From NCBI RefSeq assembly GCF_030731085.1, contig NZ_JASNFN010000004.1, positions 124,001 to 188,000 of the forward strand: DNA of 64,000 bases. Direction: 5' to 3'. The translations under genes were made by a program, and so were the position numbers. Under the pieces are notes generated by a model, which saw only the letters and a program-made list of their open reading frames with translations, searched no databases and was not told where the DNA came from. Position 1 is the stretch's first letter; each line of letters begins with the position of its first letter. This DNA is from Blastococcus carthaginiensis. Lineage in GTDB: Bacteria; Actinomycetota; Actinomycetes; Mycobacteriales; Geodermatophilaceae. Positions 44,693 through 53,088 of the stretch are shown here, in pieces.

Positions 44693-45466
44693 GTGCCGGA
44701 CCTCACCGACGCCTATCAGCGGCAGGCCGCTGCGCTGCGGGAGCGGGTGGAGCGGGTCATCCGCGCCACCTGGGGTGGACTGCCCGGCTTCCGCGACGCC
44801 GACGTCGACCGGTGGATCGCCCAGGTCCTCCCGCTGCTGCAGGCCGCGCAGGGGCAGATGGCCAGCCTCACCGACGCCTACCTCGCCCGGCTGGCCGGGC
44901 AGGCAGCGGCCGGGCTCGACCTGTCCGCGGTCACCGGGGAGGCGCTGCGCGGCGTCGACCCGGCCGAGGTGTACCGGCGGCCCGCGGTCACCGTGCGCAC
45001 CGAGCTGTCCCGCGGCAAGCCGTTCGAGGCGGCCGCGGCAGCGGGGCTGCGGCGGGCGCTGTCGATCGCCACCACCGACCTGCAGCTGGCCAAGACCCAC
45101 GCCGCCCGGGCCAACCAGCGAGCGCGGGGGGTGCGGTTCTTCCGGCGGGTGCTCACCGGCGCCGAGGACTGCGCGCTGTGCGTGATCGCCTCGACCCAGC
45201 GCTACCGGGTCGGGTCGCTGTCCCCCATCCATCCCGGCTGCGACTGCGGCGTGGAGGACCTCGACGTCGGCACTGACCCCGGGCAGGTGATCGACCCGGC
45301 TCTGCTCGAGCAGGCGCACGAGGCGGTCACCGGCGCCGGCTACACCGCGGACCGGAGTGGCCGGGCCCCGGACTACCGGAAGTTGATCGTCACCCGCGAG
45401 CACGGCGAGCTCGGCCCCGTGATCGCGCTGGCCGGCCATCAGTTCACCGGTCCCGGCGACCTCTGA
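44693..45466 (+). CDS. MuF-like minor capsid protein
   Basis: A 257-residue helical protein with the Cys/His motif GAEDCALCVIASTQRYRVGS followed by LSPIHPGCDCGV, the signature of MuF/VG15-type head proteins in actinophages. These sit in the capsid beneath the portal and may be ejected. GTG 44693 lies just after portal. Helical N-terminus carries AYQRQAAALRERVERVIRA. Confidence 0.8.
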   Translation: MPDLTDAYQRQAAALRERVERVIRATWGGLPGFRDADVDRWIAQVLPLLQAAQGQMASLTDAYLARLAGQAAAGLDLSAVTGEALRGVDPAEVYRRPAVTVRTELSRGKPFEAAAAAGLRRALSIATTDLQLAKTHAARANQRARGVRFFRRVLTGAEDCALCVIASTQRYRVGSLSPIHPGCDCGVEDLDVGTDPGQVIDPALLEQAHEAVTGAGYTADRSGRAPDYRKLIVTREHGELGPVIALAGHQFTGPGDL

Positions 45467-45524
45467 TCTTCCGAGCCCCGACAGGGGGCCCGGACCCCAC
45501 CCGACAAGGGAGAACCGCACCACC

Positions 45525-46181
45525 ATGCCTGCCAGCACCGACAGCTCGCCCCTCACCGCGGCCGCGCACGACCTGGCCGCCGCCTTCCTCAAGGCCCGCC
45601 ACGCCAAGCACCTGGATTTCCGCATGGAGGGCGGCGCCGAGGGCGCTCCCGCCGGCGGCCCGGCCGGCGAGCCCGACCCCCAGGGCGGTGAACCCGGCGG
45701 CACCGACACGGAGCCGACCGACCTCACCGCCCAGGTCGAGAAGTGGAAGGCGCTCGCGCGCAAGCACGAGAACGCGTGGAAGTCGACGGCCGACAAGGCC
45801 CGCCAGTTCGACGAGCTGACCGAGGCGCAGAAGACCGAGCTGCAGAAGGCCACCGACCGGGCGGCCGCCGCCGAGGCCAAGGCCGCCGAGATCGAAGCGC
45901 GCGCCATGCGCGCCGAGGTCGCCGCCGCCAAGGGCATCCCGGCCAACCTGCTGTCCGGCTCGACCCAGGAGGAGCTCGAGGCCTCGGCCGACGCGCTCCT
46001 CGCCTTCCGGGGCCCCGCCACCCGGTCCGCCACCCCCGAGGAGGCGGCCGCCGGCAAGCAGGGCGAGGACATCAGCGCCCCCAAGCAGCTGACCCGAGAA
46101 GACCTCAAGTCCATGTCCGCGTCGCAGATCATGGCCGCCCAGAAGGCCGGCCAGCTGAAGACGCTCCTCCAGGGCGCATAG
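45525..46181 (+). CDS. Scaffolding protein
   Basis: A 218-residue acidic protein with a Gly/Pro-rich N-terminal linker and a charged coiled coil (VEKWKALARKHENAWKSTAD, FDELTEAQKTELQKATDRAA, EAKAAEIEARAMRAE). A short basic end follows. Composition and position directly before the capsid gene are typical of phage scaffolds. ATG follows aaggga. Confidence 0.8.
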   Translation: MPASTDSSPLTAAAHDLAAAFLKARHAKHLDFRMEGGAEGAPAGGPAGEPDPQGGEPGGTDTEPTDLTAQVEKWKALARKHENAWKSTADKARQFDELTEAQKTELQKATDRAAAAEAKAAEIEARAMRAEVAAAKGIPANLLSGSTQEELEASADALLAFRGPATRSATPEEAAAGKQGEDISAPKQLTREDLKSMSASQIMAAQKAGQLKTLLQGA

Positions 46182-46200
46182 CCCAGAAAGCGAGCCTCCC

Positions 46201-47253
46201 GTGGCCATCAGCAACTTCATCCCCGAGCTGTGGAACGCCGCCGTCCAGATGCCGTTCGAGACGGCCCTGGTGTTCGGCCAGCCCAGCTGCGTCAACCGCG
46301 AGTACGAGGGCCAGATCCGGCAGATGGGTGACACCGTCCACGTCACCTCGATCGCCGACCCCACGGTCCGCAAGTACGACAAGAACACCGACCTGAACAC
46401 CGAGGACCTCGCCGACGAGGACACCTCGATGGTCGTCGACCAGGGCGACTACTTCTCCTTCCGGGTCAACGACGTCGACCAGGTCCAGGCCGCCGGCAAC
46501 TTCCAGTCCCCGGCCACCGCCCGCGCCGGCCACCGCATGGCCGAGCAGATCGACGCGTTCCTCTCCGGGATCATGGTCGCCGACGCCACCAGCAAGCTCG
46601 GCGTCGAGTCGATCAGCAAGTCCTCCCCCGGCCAGGCCTACGACCTGCTCGTCGAGCTCGGCGTGCGGCTGGACAAGGTGGACTGCCCGCAGGCCGGCCG
46701 CTTCGTCGCGGTCGACCCCGACTTCCACGGCGTGCTGCTGCGCGACGACCGGTTCATCCGGCTCGACGCGTCGGGCAGCTCGGACGGGCTGCGCAACGGC
46801 ATCGTCGGGCGCGCCGCCGGCTTCGACATCCTCAAGTCGAACAAGACCCCGTCCGGGCAGCGCACCGTCACCGACGGCGCGACCACCAGCGCGGACAAGA
46901 CCGTCACCTCCGCGACGGCGAACTTCACCGCCGGCGACGTCGGGTCGGCCATCAGCGGCACGGGCATCCCGGCCGGCACGACCATCGCCTCGGTCACCTC
47001 CCCCACCGAGGTCGAGCTGTCCGCGAACGCCACCGCCACCGGCGCCGGCGTCACCCTGACGATCGGCACCGCCGGCTCCCGGAAGCTCGTCGCCGGCATC
47101 CCCGACGCCACCTCGCTGGCCGTGCAGATCACCCAGACCGAGGCGCTGCGGGCCCAGAACCGCTTCGCCGACGTCGTCCGCGGCCTGCAGGTCTACGGCG
47201 GCAAGGTGTTCGCCCCCGACGGCCTGGCCGCCGTCACCGCCGTCATCTCCTGA
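46201..47253 (+). CDS. Major capsid protein with inserted beta domain
   Basis: A 350-residue HK97-fold/P22-like coat protein (IPELWNAAVQMPFETALVFG, DEDTSMVVDQGDYFSFRVND, GRFVAVDPDFHGVLLRDDRF). Residues about 221-289 form an inserted Thr/Ser/Ala-rich beta module (RTVTDGATTSADKTVTSATA up to ANATATGAGVTLTIG), after which the coat sequence resumes with VQITQTEALRAQNRFADVVR. The insertion probably lies on the capsid surface. GTG start. Confidence 0.85.
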   Translation: MAISNFIPELWNAAVQMPFETALVFGQPSCVNREYEGQIRQMGDTVHVTSIADPTVRKYDKNTDLNTEDLADEDTSMVVDQGDYFSFRVNDVDQVQAAGNFQSPATARAGHRMAEQIDAFLSGIMVADATSKLGVESISKSSPGQAYDLLVELGVRLDKVDCPQAGRFVAVDPDFHGVLLRDDRFIRLDASGSSDGLRNGIVGRAAGFDILKSNKTPSGQRTVTDGATTSADKTVTSATANFTAGDVGSAISGTGIPAGTTIASVTSPTEVELSANATATGAGVTLTIGTAGSRKLVAGIPDATSLAVQITQTEALRAQNRFADVVRGLQVYGGKVFAPDGLAAVTAVIS

Positions 47254-47268
47254 CCGAGAGGAGGTCCC

Positions 47269-47790
47269 GTGCCCGACCTGATCTGCACCGTCGAGCAGGC
47301 CGCCGGTTTCGACTACGTCGTCACCGCCGGCAAGCTGGCACGGGCCTCCTCCCGGATCCGCACCTACACCCGGCAGCAGGTGACCGTCGGCACCTCGACG
47401 GCCCTGCTGCCGGGCCCGGGGCCGTGGCTGCTGCCGCAGCGCCCCGTCCGCGCCGTCACCGCGCTGGTCGACGGCGACGGGCAGCCGGTCGGCTACCGGC
47501 TGGACGGCCAGGTGCTCCACGCCGCCGGCGAAGACCTCACCGTCACCTGGGACCACGGGTTCAACCCGGTGCCCGACGGGCTGCTCGAGGTGTGCGCGCA
47601 GATCGCCGACCGGCTGTCGACCGTGCCCAAGGCGCTCGCCGAAGGGGTGCAACAGGAGACCGTCGGCGGCATCACTCGCGGCTTCGGCTCGTGGGCCGCC
47701 GGCGGCGTCGCCGAGCTCACCCCCGCCGAGCGGCTGGTGATCGACCGCTTCTTCCCGCGGCGGCCGCGCACCACCCAGCTGGTGCCCTGA
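47269..47790 (+). CDS. Head-tail connector (adaptor) protein
   Basis: A 173-residue protein with the connector-type pattern: N-terminal helix, YTRQQVTVGTSTALLPGPGP, then VTWDHGFNPVPDGLLEVCAQ. This is usual for gp6/gp15-like adaptors after the capsid gene. GTG start follows gagaggaggt. It joins portal to the stopper. Confidence 0.75.
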   Translation: MPDLICTVEQAAGFDYVVTAGKLARASSRIRTYTRQQVTVGTSTALLPGPGPWLLPQRPVRAVTALVDGDGQPVGYRLDGQVLHAAGEDLTVTWDHGFNPVPDGLLEVCAQIADRLSTVPKALAEGVQQETVGGITRGFGSWAAGGVAELTPAERLVIDRFFPRRPRTTQLVP

Positions 47791-48128
47791 TGTTCCACCA
47801 GCAGGTCACCCGGCTGCGAGGAGTCTCGGTCACCGACCGGTACGAGAACACGACGCTCGACTGGTCGAACCCGGCCCGGCTCATCGTCAACGGCGTCTCG
47901 GTGCAGCCGCGGGCCCGCACCGAGACCACCACCGACGGCCGCACCGTGCTCGTCTCCGGCTGGTGGCTGTGCACCGCCCCCGGCGTCGACGTCGACCTGA
48001 CCGCCGCCGACCGCGTCGAGCACGACGGCCTGGTGCTCGAGGTCGACGGCGACGTCGCCCGCTGGCCCGACCCCGACGGCGACGGCGTGCACCACGTCGA
48101 GGCTGCCCTGCGACGCGTGACGGGGTGA
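47790..48128 (+). CDS. Head closure (stopper) protein
   Basis: A 112-residue beta-rich protein (SVTDRYENTTLDWSNPARLI, DVDLTAADRVEHDGLVLEVD). ATG overlaps the adaptor stop by one base. Size, strand pattern and order fit the head closure protein. No motif can be named. Confidence 0.68.
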   Translation: MFHQQVTRLRGVSVTDRYENTTLDWSNPARLIVNGVSVQPRARTETTTDGRTVLVSGWWLCTAPGVDVDLTAADRVEHDGLVLEVDGDVARWPDPDGDGVHHVEAALRRVTG

Positions 48129-48132
48129 GCCG

Positions 48133-48417
48133 GTGAGCATCCAGATCCGCATCGACCCCGCCGGCGTCGCCGAGGTCCTCCGCAGCCGCGAGATGGCCGC
48201 CGCCGTCGACGACCTCGCCGAGCAGCTCGCCGACCAGGTGCGCGCCGGCATCACCGACCCCGACATCGCGGCCACCGTCGACGTCGACTCCTACCTCACC
48301 GACCGGGCCGCGGCCGCCGTGACGATCGCGCACCCGGCCGGGCTGCCGATCCAGGCCAAGCACGGGACGCTCACCGCCGCGGCGTCCGCGCTCGGGCTGG
48401 ACGTGAGGTCGCGGTGA
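48133..48417 (+). CDS. Tail completion/HK97 gp10-like protein
   Basis: A 94-residue protein (IQIRIDPAGVAEVLRSREMA, DDLAEQLADQVRAGIT, VTIAHPAGLPIQAKHGTLTA) with the size and position of HK97-gp10-like neck proteins. GTG start, overlap of its stop with the next GTG start. Confidence 0.65.
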   Translation: MSIQIRIDPAGVAEVLRSREMAAAVDDLAEQLADQVRAGITDPDIAATVDVDSYLTDRAAAAVTIAHPAGLPIQAKHGTLTAAASALGLDVRSR

Positions 48418-48848
48418 AGCCGCTCGTCGTCTTCGGCGACGCCCAGGCCGCCGCGATCGGCGTGCTGCGCGCCGGCTTCGCCGCCCACCCCCAGCCCTAC
48501 GCCACCGGCGTCACGATCGGCACCCGCGTGCCCGGTGACCGCTCGCCGGAGACGCCGCGGCTGCCCTTCGTGCTGGTCGCTCTCGACGGCACCCCGCGCG
48601 TCGAGTACCCGGTCAACGCCCGCGCCGCCCTGCGGATCACCGTGTGGCACCGCACCGAGGCCGACGCTCACGACCTGGCGCAGCTCGCGATGAGCCTGCT
48701 GCTCGTCCACACCGGCGCGGTGCTGCGCTCTGTGCGCCCCGGCGCCGGCGTGGCCAAGACCGTCGACCCGACCACCGGGATCGACCTCGCGACCTTCACC
48801 GTCGCGGCCAACGTCCGACCGGTCGCGGTCGAGACACCCACCACCTGA
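48414..48848 (+). CDS. Tail terminator-like protein
   Basis: A 144-residue alpha/beta protein (RLPFVLVALDGTPRVEYPVN, ARAALRITVWHRTEADAHDL, AQLAMSLLLVHTGAVLRSVR) in the usual tail-terminator slot before the tube protein. GTG start overlaps the preceding stop. It would cap tail length at the head-proximal end. Confidence 0.7.
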   Translation: MKPLVVFGDAQAAAIGVLRAGFAAHPQPYATGVTIGTRVPGDRSPETPRLPFVLVALDGTPRVEYPVNARAALRITVWHRTEADAHDLAQLAMSLLLVHTGAVLRSVRPGAGVAKTVDPTTGIDLATFTVAANVRPVAVETPTT

Positions 48849-48865
48849 GAGAAGAGGTACCTGAC

Positions 48866-49393
48866 ATGGCAGGTGACGTCTCGAACGCGGCCCTGTGGGG
48901 CGACGCGGACGTCTACATCGGCACGGAGTCGGCGGCCAACCCGCTCGACGAGAACACCGCCTTCGGCGTCGGCTGGTCCCTGTGCGGGCTGCTCGACGGC
49001 GACGCCGGCATCACCGAGTCCCGCAGCGAGGACTCCGCGGACTTCTACGCCTGGGGCGGCATCCTCGTCCGCTCCTCGCGCAGCAAGTTCAAGCTGCAGC
49101 GGAAGTTCGTCTGCCTGGAGTCCAACGCGGTCACCCTCGGCCTGGTCTACCCCGGCTCCACCGGCGGCGTGATCAAGGTGCCGACTCGCAAGCGCTTCAA
49201 GATCGCGTTCGAGACGCGTGAGGGCACCGAGGTGCGCCGCGTGATCTCCGCGCTCTACGCCGAGGTCGCCGCCGTCGCCGACATCACCGAGTCGGAGACC
49301 GCGCTGAAGAAGTACGAGATCACCGTGACGATCTTCCCGAACGCGGCCAAGGAGCTGTTCATCGTGCAGCCGGCCGACCCGGTCGCGGCCTGA
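48866..49393 (+). CDS. Major tail (tube) protein
   Basis: A 175-residue beta-rich protein (DVSNAALWGDADVYIGTESA, TESRSEDSADFYAWGGILVR, RKRFKIAFETREGTEVRRVI) matching siphovirus tail tube proteins by size, pattern and position. ATG follows gaagaggt. A hairpin terminator follows, consistent with high independent expression. Confidence 0.82.
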   Translation: MAGDVSNAALWGDADVYIGTESAANPLDENTAFGVGWSLCGLLDGDAGITESRSEDSADFYAWGGILVRSSRSKFKLQRKFVCLESNAVTLGLVYPGSTGGVIKVPTRKRFKIAFETREGTEVRRVISALYAEVAAVADITESETALKKYEITVTIFPNAAKELFIVQPADPVAA

Positions 49394-49407
49394 TCGTCCC
49401 CCTGACC

Positions 49408-49448
49408 GGTGCTCGGCGGGCCGCTCGCAGGCCGGCCCGCCGAGCACC
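49408..49448 (+). terminator. Hairpin after the major tail gene
   Basis: Perfect 15-bp arms (49408-49422 and 49434-49448) with an 11-nt loop. Partial termination here would raise tail tube transcripts over the chaperone genes downstream. Confidence 0.75.
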
Positions 49449-49488
49449 ACCTTCCTGACCGCCCTGCGGATCGAGGAAGAAGACCCGC

Positions 49489-49791
49489 ATGCCCAGCCTG
49501 CCCAGCTTCACCGACGAGCAGCTCGTCGCCGCCGGTATCCGCTTCGAGATGCTGCTGCCCGACAGTCAGCCCGCCGTCCTCACCCCGGGACTGCGCATCG
49601 CGATCAAGCGCCGGCTGCTGGCTGACACCGCGCCGCCGGCGCCGACCACCGCGCGCACCCTCGCCGCCCTGCACCGCGAACTCCTCGCCGAGCACCTGCC
49701 CGAGCAGCTCGCCAACGCGATCGTCCTCGAAGCCGCCCGGCTCGAGGTCCGCCGCCTCCACCTGGAGACGGCACCCACCCCCACCAGCTGA
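49489..49791 (+). CDS. Small protein between tail tube and chaperones
   Basis: A 100-residue helical protein (FTDEQLVAAGIRFEMLLPDS, TARTLAALHRELLAEHLPEQ, LANAIVLEAARLEVRRLHLE). It may be an additional tail assembly protein. ATG start, family not recognised. Confidence 0.6.
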   Translation: MPSLPSFTDEQLVAAGIRFEMLLPDSQPAVLTPGLRIAIKRRLLADTAPPAPTTARTLAALHRELLAEHLPEQLANAIVLEAARLEVRRLHLETAPTPTS

Positions 49792-49807
49792 GAACTGGAG
49801 CCTGCGC

Positions 49808-50104
49808 ATGACCACCACCGACCTCACCCCCGCCACCGACCCGGTGCGCGCCGAAGCCCTCGACCAGTCCACGATCGCCGTCCCCTTCGACGGCGCCACC
49901 TACACCGTGCCCCGCGACCTCGAGGACTGGCCCATGGCGGCCATGGAGGCCATGGAGGACGGCAAGGCCGTCACCGCCCTGCGCGCGCTCCTGCCGGCGA
50001 CGCAGTGGGCGGCGTTCAAGGCCACCGGCCCGAGCATCCGCGCGATGTCGCAGCTGCTCGACGCCATCGCCGTCGAGGCCGGGTTCAAGAGCGCGGGGGA
50101 ATAA
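49808..50104 (+). CDS. Tail assembly chaperone, short product (gpG type)
   Basis: A 98-residue protein (STIAVPFDGATYTVPRDLED, MAAMEAMEDGKAVTALRALL). It ends at TAA 50102-50104 right after the slippery run at 50095-50101. In siphoviruses the upstream chaperone is extended by a -1 frameshift, and the next frame here continues protein-like sequence. ATG start. Confidence 0.8.
   Translation: MTTTDLTPATDPVRAEALDQSTIAVPFDGATYTVPRDLEDWPMAAMEAMEDGKAVTALRALLPATQWAAFKATGPSIRAMSQLLDAIAVEAGFKSAGE
50095..50101 (+). other. Slippery sequence ggggaa-type for -1 frameshift
   Basis: Seven bases ggggg aa are read GGG GAA in frame zero, immediately before TAA. A -1 shift on the G run joins the two chaperone frames. 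The resulting fusion is about 230 residues. It is a P-site slip on GGG rather than the canonical XXXYYYZ. Confidence 0.65.
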
Positions 50105-50499
50105 CCGGCCTCCGGCGTCTCTACCGCGAACACCGAGACGCCCTGGAGGCCGACCTCCAGATCCACGCGAACGGCACCGATCTGCGTGACCTGCACCGGC
50201 CCGGCACCGCGCTGACGTGGCGGCGGCTGGCCGTGCTGGTCCGCTACCTGCCGCCGGACGCACACACCCCGACGCTGCTCGGCGGCCCCGCCGCCGCGTG
50301 GCGGCTGGAGCACTACCTGCTGGCCGACGTGTGGCGGGCCACCGCGCACTCCCCCAAGCCGCACCCCGCCGTCCCCGACAGGTCCCAGACCGCCCGGGTC
50401 GCCGGCCGCGGCAAGGCCGCCCGGCAGGACGCGCGGCTGCGCGCCCAGCAGCGCCGCATCGAACGCCAGCAGGCCGCCGGAGAGGCGCCCAGCGACTGA
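50098..50499 (+). CDS. Tail assembly chaperone, frameshift extension (gpT part)
   Basis: No start codon of its own was needed: the -1 frame continues ITGLRRLYREHRDALEADLQ, TALTWRRLAVLVRYLPPDAH, AAWRLEHYLLADVWRATAHS and a basic helical tail (RLRAQQRRIERQQ). This is the T part of the G-T pair which guides tape measure folding. It ends just before the tape measure gene, as usual. Confidence 0.75.
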   Translation, partial: GITGLRRLYREHRDALEADLQIHANGTDLRDLHRPGTALTWRRLAVLVRYLPPDAHTPTLLGGPAAAWRLEHYLLADVWRATAHSPKPHPAVPDRSQTARVAGRGKAARQDARLRAQQRRIERQQAAGEAPSD

Positions 50500-50514
50500 G
50501 GAGAGGGGTGACCG

Positions 50515-53088
50515 GTGTCCACCGTCGGCTACGCCACGCTGCAGGTCATCCCCTCCATGCAGGGCATCGGATCCAAGCTGACCGGCGCCCTGAAGGGCCC
50601 GCTGGCCAAGGCCGGCGTCGACGGCGGCACCGCGGCGGCCGACGGGCTGGAGAAGAGCATCGGCGGCCGGATGAAGGGCATCGCCGGCGCCGCGGCCGGC
50701 GCGTTCATCGCCGCCTGGGGCGCGGCCAAGGTCGGCGAGTTCATCACCGGCAGCATCACCGCCGCCACCGACCTGTCCGAGTCGACGTCGAAGATCGGCG
50801 TCGTCTTCGGTGGCGCATCCCAGCAGGTGCTCGACTTCGCCGCCAACGCCTCCTCGGCGTTCGGGCAGTCCCGCGGCCAGGCGCTGGAGGCGGCCGGCAC
50901 GTTCGGCAACCTGCTGCGCTCCCTCGGCCTCACCGAGCAGGCGTCGGCGGAGATGTCGACGTCGATGGTCGGGCTCGCCTCGGACCTGGCCAGCTTCAAC
51001 AACACCGACCCCGCCGAGGCGCTGGACGCCCTGCGCGCCGGTCTCACCGGCGAGACGGAGCCGCTGAAGAAGTTCGGCGTCAACCTCAACGACGCCACCC
51101 TCAAGGCCAAGGCCCTCGAGCTGGGGCTGTCCGACGGCAAGGCCACCCTGGACGCCAGCGCGAAGGCGCAGGCCGCGTACGCGCTGGTCATGGAGCAGAC
51201 CAGCCTGGCGCAGGGCGACTTCGCCCGCACGTCGGCGGGGCTGGCCAACCAGCAGCGGATCCTCGGCGCCCAGTGGACCGACGTGTCGGCCAACATCGGC
51301 GGGCTGTTCGTGCCCGCCCTGGGCAACGCCGCCAACCTGCTCACCGGCCGGCTCATGCCCGGCATCCTGTCGGCCACCTCCGGGCTGCCCGCCCTCGGCG
51401 ACGCCCTCGGCTCGGTCGGCGACGTCGCCCGGGTCGCGTTCACCGACGGTCTCGACGCCGCGTTCGCGATGATCGAGGGAACCCAGGGCGCGGCCCGCTG
51501 GGTCGGTGTCCTGGCGGCCAACGTCGGCGACCTGTCGGCAGTGTTCCGCGAGGCCTTCGTCGACGGCGCCGGCGCTTCCGCTCTCCTCGGCGCGTCCGGG
51601 CTGGAGGGGTTCGCCGTCACCGCCGGGGAGGCGGCGTTCCGGATCCAGGGCGCCTTCTACTCCGTCTGGGAGGGCATCAGGACCGCCCTCGGCCCGGTCG
51701 TCGCGCAGCTGCAGACGACGTTCAGTGGCGCGTTCACCGCGATCAGCGAGTCCATCGGGGCCGCGTTCGGGTCCGGTGGCGGCAGCAGCTTCCTGCTGAC
51801 GTTCGCCGACGCCCTGTCCGGGCTCGCGGAGACCGCGCTGCCGCTGATCATCGACTGGTTCACCCGCTGGGCCGAGGTGGTGCAGGCAGCCATCCCGATG
51901 ATCGTCACCGTCATCCAGGGCCTGGTCCCCGTGGTGCAGGGCATCTTCGCCCAGCTGGGCCCGGTCCTGCAGTCGCTGGTGCCGGTCATCAGCCAGGTCG
52001 CCGGGGTCATGGCCAGCACGCTGCTGACCGTCCTCAACGCCCTCGCGCCGGTGCTACCCGTCCTGGTGCAGGCCATCGGGCAGGTCGCGACGATGCTGGC
52101 CGGCGCCTTCATGGGCGTGCTGGAGCAGCTGCTGCCGATCCTGCCTCCCATCGTGGAGGCGATCGCGCAGATCGCCGCGGTCATCGCCCAGGCGCTCGCC
52201 GGCGCCCTGCGGGCGATCCTCCCGGTCATCCCGAGCCTGGTGACGGTGCTGGTCACGCTGGTGACGACCGCGATCACCCCGCTGCTGCCGCTGCTGCCGC
52301 TGCTGGCTGGGCTGTTCGCTCAGATCATCACGGCACTGGCCCCGCTGCTGCCGCCGCTGGTGCAGATCATCGCGCTGATCATCCAGCTGGCGATCGCGGC
52401 GATCAGCCCGCTGCTGCCCTTCCTCCCGACCCTGATCGGCCTGTTCACCCTGATCGTCCAGGCGATCACCCCGATCATCGGCGTGGTCGTGCAGGTGATC
52501 GGGGTCTTCATCCGGCTGGTCGCCGAGGTACTGCCCCCGATCCTCGGGTTTGTGTCCCGCATGGTGGGGATCTTCACCACGCTCTGGACCAGCATCAGCA
52601 CGATCGTGGGCAACATCTTCGGCTCGGTGACGGGCACGTTCGGTGGGCTCGTGAACGCGATCGTCGGGGTGTTCTCCGGGGTCGGCACGGCGGTGGGCAC
52701 GGCGTTGGGCACCGTCGGCTCGGTCGTCCGCGGCATCGTGAACGGCATCATCTCCGCGATCAACAACACGGTGATCGCCGGGATCAACCTGGTGATCGAC
52801 GGCGCGAACTTCGTCAACCCCTTCGACGACGTGCCGCACGTGCCCCGGATCCCGCGCCTGGCCGAGGGCGGCATCGTCCCGGCGACCCCGGGCGGTGTGC
52901 TGGCGTTCATCGGTGAGGGCGGGGAGGACGAGCTGGTCATCCCACGATCGAAGGCCCGGTCGATCCTCGGCGGCGCCGGTGACCAGGGTGGCCGGCCGAT
53001 CGAGCTGCACGTGCACACCCGGCAGGAGATCGACGTCCCGGCGCTGGCCCGCCAGGTCGCCCGCGAGCTCGCTTGGGGGACGTCGTGA
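50515..53088 (+). CDS. Tape measure protein
   Basis: An 857-residue protein. The N-terminal third has a coat-like helical domain (VGYATLQVIPSMQGIGSKLT, STSKIGVVFGGASQQVLDFA). Residues about 420-690 are long hydrophobic Pro-containing repeats (PLLPLLPLLAGLFAQIITAL type), and the end carries PRLAEGGIVPATPGGVLAFI, GEGGEDELVIP. It sets tail length and extends through the tube; 857 residues suggests roughly 130 nm by the usual rule. GTG start follows gaggagagggg. Confidence 0.92.
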   Translation: MSTVGYATLQVIPSMQGIGSKLTGALKGPLAKAGVDGGTAAADGLEKSIGGRMKGIAGAAAGAFIAAWGAAKVGEFITGSITAATDLSESTSKIGVVFGGASQQVLDFAANASSAFGQSRGQALEAAGTFGNLLRSLGLTEQASAEMSTSMVGLASDLASFNNTDPAEALDALRAGLTGETEPLKKFGVNLNDATLKAKALELGLSDGKATLDASAKAQAAYALVMEQTSLAQGDFARTSAGLANQQRILGAQWTDVSANIGGLFVPALGNAANLLTGRLMPGILSATSGLPALGDALGSVGDVARVAFTDGLDAAFAMIEGTQGAARWVGVLAANVGDLSAVFREAFVDGAGASALLGASGLEGFAVTAGEAAFRIQGAFYSVWEGIRTALGPVVAQLQTTFSGAFTAISESIGAAFGSGGGSSFLLTFADALSGLAETALPLIIDWFTRWAEVVQAAIPMIVTVIQGLVPVVQGIFAQLGPVLQSLVPVISQVAGVMASTLLTVLNALAPVLPVLVQAIGQVATMLAGAFMGVLEQLLPILPPIVEAIAQIAAVIAQALAGALRAILPVIPSLVTVLVTLVTTAITPLLPLLPLLAGLFAQIITALAPLLPPLVQIIALIIQLAIAAISPLLPFLPTLIGLFTLIVQAITPIIGVVVQVIGVFIRLVAEVLPPILGFVSRMVGIFTTLWTSISTIVGNIFGSVTGTFGGLVNAIVGVFSGVGTAVGTALGTVGSVVRGIVNGIISAINNTVIAGINLVIDGANFVNPFDDVPHVPRIPRLAEGGIVPATPGGVLAFIGEGGEDELVIPRSKARSILGGAGDQGGRPIELHVHTRQEIDVPALARQVARELAWGTS

